Positions 60,857 through 64,000 of a stretch of DNA of 64,000 bases are shown here, piece after piece (the first letter of the stretch is position 1; every line of letters begins with the position of its first letter). The notes under the pieces are model-generated. The model made no database searches and was not told the DNA's origin. It was given only the letters and a program-made list of their open reading frames with translations. The stretch covers positions 1 through 64,000 of the forward strand of contig NZ_NKJI01000009.1 in the NCBI RefSeq assembly GCF_002277815.1, written 5' to 3'. The position numbers and the translations under genes were made by a program. The stretch comes from Pseudomonas sp. ERMR1:02. Lineage in GTDB: Bacteria; Pseudomonadota; Gammaproteobacteria; Pseudomonadales; Pseudomonadaceae.

Positions 60857-61067
60857 GAGGCGGGGCCTTGTCGTCGGGTTTGGCCGGATGGCCGCTAGCC
60901 TCGTCGACGGCGGCGGTGTGGTTCGGGTCCTGATCGTCGAACAGGATGCTGTGGGCCGGGCCGTCGAGGTCGTCGTACTGACCGCTGTCGACCGCCCAGA
61001 AGAAGATGTAGATAGCGATGGCCACGATCAGCAGCGCGGCCGGGATCATCACGTAGAGAGCTGGCAT
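60849..61067 (-). CDS. ccoS: Cytochrome cbb3 oxidase maturation protein CcoS
   Basis: CcoS is needed to insert haem and copper into subunit CcoN. The 72-residue product has one N-terminal membrane helix (VMIPAALLIVAIAIYIFFWAV, residues 6-26) directly followed by the family motif SGQYDDLDGPAHSIL. The tail is Asp/Pro/His rich. It follows ccoI by about 20 bases. Confidence 0.93.
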   Translation of the reverse strand: MPALYVMIPAALLIVAIAIYIFFWAVDSGQYDDLDGPAHSILFDDQDPNHTAAVDEASGHPAKPDDKAPPHA

Positions 61068-61089
61068 CTGGACTCCATGCCCGCGCGGC

Positions 61090-63539
61090 TCAGGCCGGCA
61101 ACGGGCGGGTTTCTGGCGTGGTGTCGACCGCAGGCGCGCTCGGCAGGCGAGTCAGGCGCAGGGCATTGAGCACCACGGTCAACGAACTGATGGACATGCC
61201 GACCGCGGCCCACACCGGGGTGATCCAGCCGAGGGCGGCGACCGGCAGCATGAGGCCATTGTACAGCCCGCCCACAGCAGGTTCTCGATGATTACCCGGC
61301 GGGTGCGCCGGGCCAGACTGAAGGCTTGTACCAGTGCATCGAGGCGATTGGACAGCAATACCGCGTCGGCGCTGGTTTTCGCCAGATCGGTGGCCGAACC
61401 CATGGCCACGCTGATGTCGGCGGCAGCCAGTACCGGCACATCGTTGACCCCGTCTCCAAGCATCAACACCTTGCGACCTTGCTGATGCAGTTGCTGCAGA
61501 ACCTGCAACTTGTCGTCCGGTCGCAAGCCGCCCCGAGCTTCGTCGATACCGAGCTCGGCCGCGACACTGGCAACCATTGGCGAGCTGTCGCCCGACAGCA
61601 ACAACGTGCGCCAGCCGCGCGCTTTGCAGGCTGCCAGCAGCGCCGGCGCGTCGGCGCGCAAACGGTCGTCAAGAACGAACCAGGCCAGCGGTCCTTGTTG
61701 GTCGCCGAGCAGCAGCCACTGGCCGGCTTCATCTGGCATCGATGGCGCGGCGGCACCGCTGAGTTTGCAAACAAAACCGGGCTGGCCGATACGCAAACGC
61801 TGTTCGCCAACCCGCCCTTCAAGGCCAAGGCCCGGCGAGCTGTGCACTTCTTCGGCGGCCAGTGGCGCGCGACCGAAGGCGCGGGCAATCGGGTGTTCGG
61901 AGCGGTTTTCCAGAGCGGCGGCGAGACTCAGGCATTGATCGCTATCGAGGGCGCCGAGGGGGCGGATCGAACGTAGCGCCAGGCGCCCTTCGGTGAGGGT
62001 GCCGGTCTTGTCGAAAATCACCGTGTCGATCTGGTTCAGGCCCTCCAGCACATGACCGCGAGTCAGCAGCAAGCCGAGTTTGTGCAGGGTGCCGGTGGCG
62101 GCGGTGAGGGCGGTCGGCGTCGCCAGGGACAAGGCGCAGGGGCAGGTCGCGACGAGCATCGCCAGCACAATCCAGAACGCCCGCGACGGATCCAGCTCCC
62201 ACCACAGCAGGCCGATGCAGGCGGACGCGATCAGCGTCAGCAGCAGGAACCATTGCGCGGCGCGGTCGGCGATTTCCGCCAGCCGCGGTTTCTCGGCCTG
62301 GGCACGATCCAGCAGACGGACAATGGCGGAAAGGCGGGTGTCCTGGCCCAGCGCCTGGACTTGCACAGTCAACGCGCCTTCGACATTCAGGGTGCCGGCG
62401 GTGACGGGGTCGCCTGGAGTACGAGGTTGCGGCAGGTATTCGCCGGTCAGCAGCGATTCGTCGATGCTCGACTGACCACTGAGGATCTTGCCGTCAGCCG
62501 GGAGGATCGCGCCCGGATGCACCAGCACCTGATCGCCCACCCGCAACTCGCTCAGCAGGATCCGTTCGCTCTGGCCGTCGTCGCCCAAGCGCAAGCAGGA
62601 GGCTGGCAACAGATTCACAAGCTGTGCGGTGGCGGCCGCCGTGCGTTCCCGGGCGCGACGCTCAAGATAGCGCCCGGCCAGCAGGAATAGCGCAAACATG
62701 CCGACCGCATCGAAGTACAGTTCGCCAACACCGGTGATCGAGGTCCAGATCCCGGCGATATAGGCACTGCCGATGGCCAGTGAGACCGAAACATCCATGG
62801 TCAGGTGCCGGGTACGCAGGTCGCGCATGGCGCCCTTGAAGAACGGCGCGCAGCTGTAGAACACGATCGGGGTGGTGAGGAACAGCGCGACCCAGCGCAG
62901 GATCGTGTGCAGTTCAGGGCTGAGGTCGATGTTGAATTCCGGCCAGGTGGCCATGGTCGCCATCATCGCCTGGAACCACAGCAGCCCGGCCACGCCGAGC
63001 TGGCGTAGGGCAAGACGGTTTTCGCTGGCCAGTTGTTCACTGGCGCGGTCGGCTTGATAAGGGTGGGCGGCATAGCCGATGTGGCGCAGTTCGCCGAGGA
63101 CTTGGCTGAGCGGCAATTGCGCGTCAGCCCAGCGCACATGCAAACGATGGTTCGACAGGTTCAGGCGCGCTTCGGCCACCGCCGGCAAGGCGCGCAGGTG
63201 TTTTTCGATCAACCAGCCGCAGGCGGCGCAACTGATGCCTTCCATCAACAGCGTGGTTTCGGCCAGTTCGCCTTCATGGCGAACAAACGGTTGCTGCACT
63301 TCAGCGCGGTCGTACAGCGCCAGTTCATCCACCAATTGCACCGGCAGCGCTTCGGGGTTGGCCGACGCTTCGCTGCGATGCTGGTAATAATTTTCCAGCC
63401 CGCCGGCGACAATCGCTTCGGCCACAGCCTGGCAACCCGGGCAGCAGAACTCGCGGGTTTGCCCCAGGACCGCCGCGGTGAAACGGCTGCCGGCCGGGAC
63501 GGGCAGGGCGCAGTGGTAGCAGGGAAGTGGAGTGGTCAT
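61090..63539 (-). pseudogene. ccoI: Copper-transporting P-type ATPase CcoI (FixI), one frameshift at the 3' end
   Basis: CcoI moves copper across the inner membrane for cbb3 oxidase assembly. The product has an N-terminal Cys-rich segment (FCCPGCQAV), a heavy-metal domain with GISCAACGWLI, eight membrane helices, the TCPCALSLATP ion site, the DKTGTLTEG phosphorylation site and GDGVNDVPVL. Near 61270 one base is missing; the last helices (LYNGLMLPVAALGWITP...) follow in the next frame to 61090. The repaired length is 816 aa. I prefer the start at 63539 (MTTPLPCYHC); 63557 is an alternative. Confidence 0.92.
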
Positions 63540-63564
63540 GTGGCTTTCACGAGACATTATCCGA

Positions 63565-63674
63565 TGATCGTTCCACGCTCTGCGTGGGAATGCCTCCCCG
63601 GACGCTCCGCGTCCGCTTCGGCGGGGACGCAGAGCGTCCATGGCTGCGTTCCCACGCAGAGCGTGGGAACGATC
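63565..63674. repeat. Inverted repeat, GATCGTTCCCACGCTCTGCG family
   Basis: Arms GATCGTTCCACGCTCTGCG and CGCAGAGCGTGGGAACGATC with an inner GACGCTCCGCGTCC pair; second copy of the element at 46775-46886. The left arm has lost one C of the CCC seen in the right arm, which may be another base-calling deletion. Confidence 0.9.
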
Positions 63675-63682
63675 AGGTGGTG

Positions 63683-64000
63683 CTATTTTTCCAGGTCTTC
63701 GGCGCCCTGCAGCGGTTCGTCTCCGAGCAACAGGTCCTTGTCATGATCGACCGATTCTTCCTCGAACATGCGCCAGATGTGGTCGTCTTGAGTGCCGAGC
63801 AGTTCAACGAAACGGCGGCCTTCGATCTTGTCGCTCAACTGGCCGATGTAGCGGCCCTGTTCGGTTTCGCTGCGGGTCAAAACGATCTTGCGATCTTTTT
63901 CCGGTTGGGTCGGCGAGATCAGGTTCAGCTCAAGGGTTTTTGGCTGGCTGTTGCCGCTCAGGCGCAGATCGACTTCGCCGGTCACGTCATCCAGATGGAC
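63683..64000 (-). CDS. ccoH: CcoH/FixH family protein, C-terminal part (runs off the window)
   Basis: The frame is open to the right edge, so only the last 105 residues are seen. The sequence (VHLDDVTGEVDLRLSG ... NLISPTQPEKDRKIVLTRSE ... GRYIGQLSD) fits the periplasmic domain of FixH, a cbb3 assembly factor. It lies directly upstream of ccoI, the usual ccoG-H-I-S order. The N-terminal membrane helix would be beyond 64000. Confidence 0.8.
   Translation of the reverse strand, partial: VHLDDVTGEVDLRLSGNSQPKTLELNLISPTQPEKDRKIVLTRSETEQGRYIGQLSDKIEGRRFVELLGTQDDHIWRMFEEESVDHDKDLLLGDEPLQGAEDLEK

Overview
The window is a chromosomal stretch of a Pseudomonas of the P. fluorescens lineage. This rests on gene content and order (pyrD-rmf-rlmL, smc-zipA-ligA, dnaX-ybaB-recR, apt-anr-hemN-ccoS-ccoI), on the protein sequences, and on many intergenic inverted repeats with TGTAGGAGCGAGC-type arms that are typical of this genus.

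The left third (about 26-20821, all + strand) is a type III secretion system of the Salmonella SPI-1 / Shigella Mxi-Spa family. Its gene order is almost that of SPI-1: sctN-O-P-Q-R-S-T-U (ATPase, stalk, needle-length control, sorting platform, export gate), a SicA-type chaperone, SipB/SipC/SipD-like translocators and tip, a slot for effector cargo, an IacP-type acyl carrier protein, a HilA-type regulator, IagB transglycosylase, then PrgH-I-J-K and OrgA-B-C. In the slot where SPI-1 has sipA there is instead an AT-rich gene. Restoring two missing T bases gives a single protein of about 388 aa whose C-terminal half resembles the histidine-triad (HIT) fold of scavenger decapping enzymes. A second unassigned protein (458 aa, several hydrophobic segments) closes the cluster. 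Both are candidate effectors. The secretin, the SctV gate protein, the gatekeeper and InvF would lie left of the window.

The middle (20904-43116) holds pyrD, rmf with a structured leader, rlmL, a CHASE-PAS-GGDEF diguanylate cyclase, dacB, yggL, a BenE transporter, a GntR regulator, a purine catabolic block on the minus strand (xdhA-xdhB-xdhC-guaD), another GntR regulator and smc. The right third (43374-64000) holds zipA, ligA, a zinc-ribbon metallopeptidase, the 4.5S SRP RNA, an XRE regulator, a PAS-GGDEF-EAL protein, dnaX-ybaB, an NADP-dependent oxidoreductase, recR, an acyl-CoA dehydrogenase, apt, anr, hemN (with an ANR box) and part of the cytochrome cbb3 assembly set (SafE-like gene, ccoS, ccoI, end of ccoH).

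A property of the whole window matters for anyone using it. About thirty conserved genes or gene segments are interrupted by frameshifts, and every one I could place is a single missing base, usually in a short homopolymer. Adding the bases back gives full-length proteins of family-typical size, including products that are essential or nearly so (DnaX, RecR, PyrD, HemN). Uncorrected long-read base-calling error explains this better than gene decay. I typed such genes as 'pseudogene' because that is what the sequence as given shows, but I expect most to be intact in the organism. Homology statements are from memory; no alignments or searches were run.
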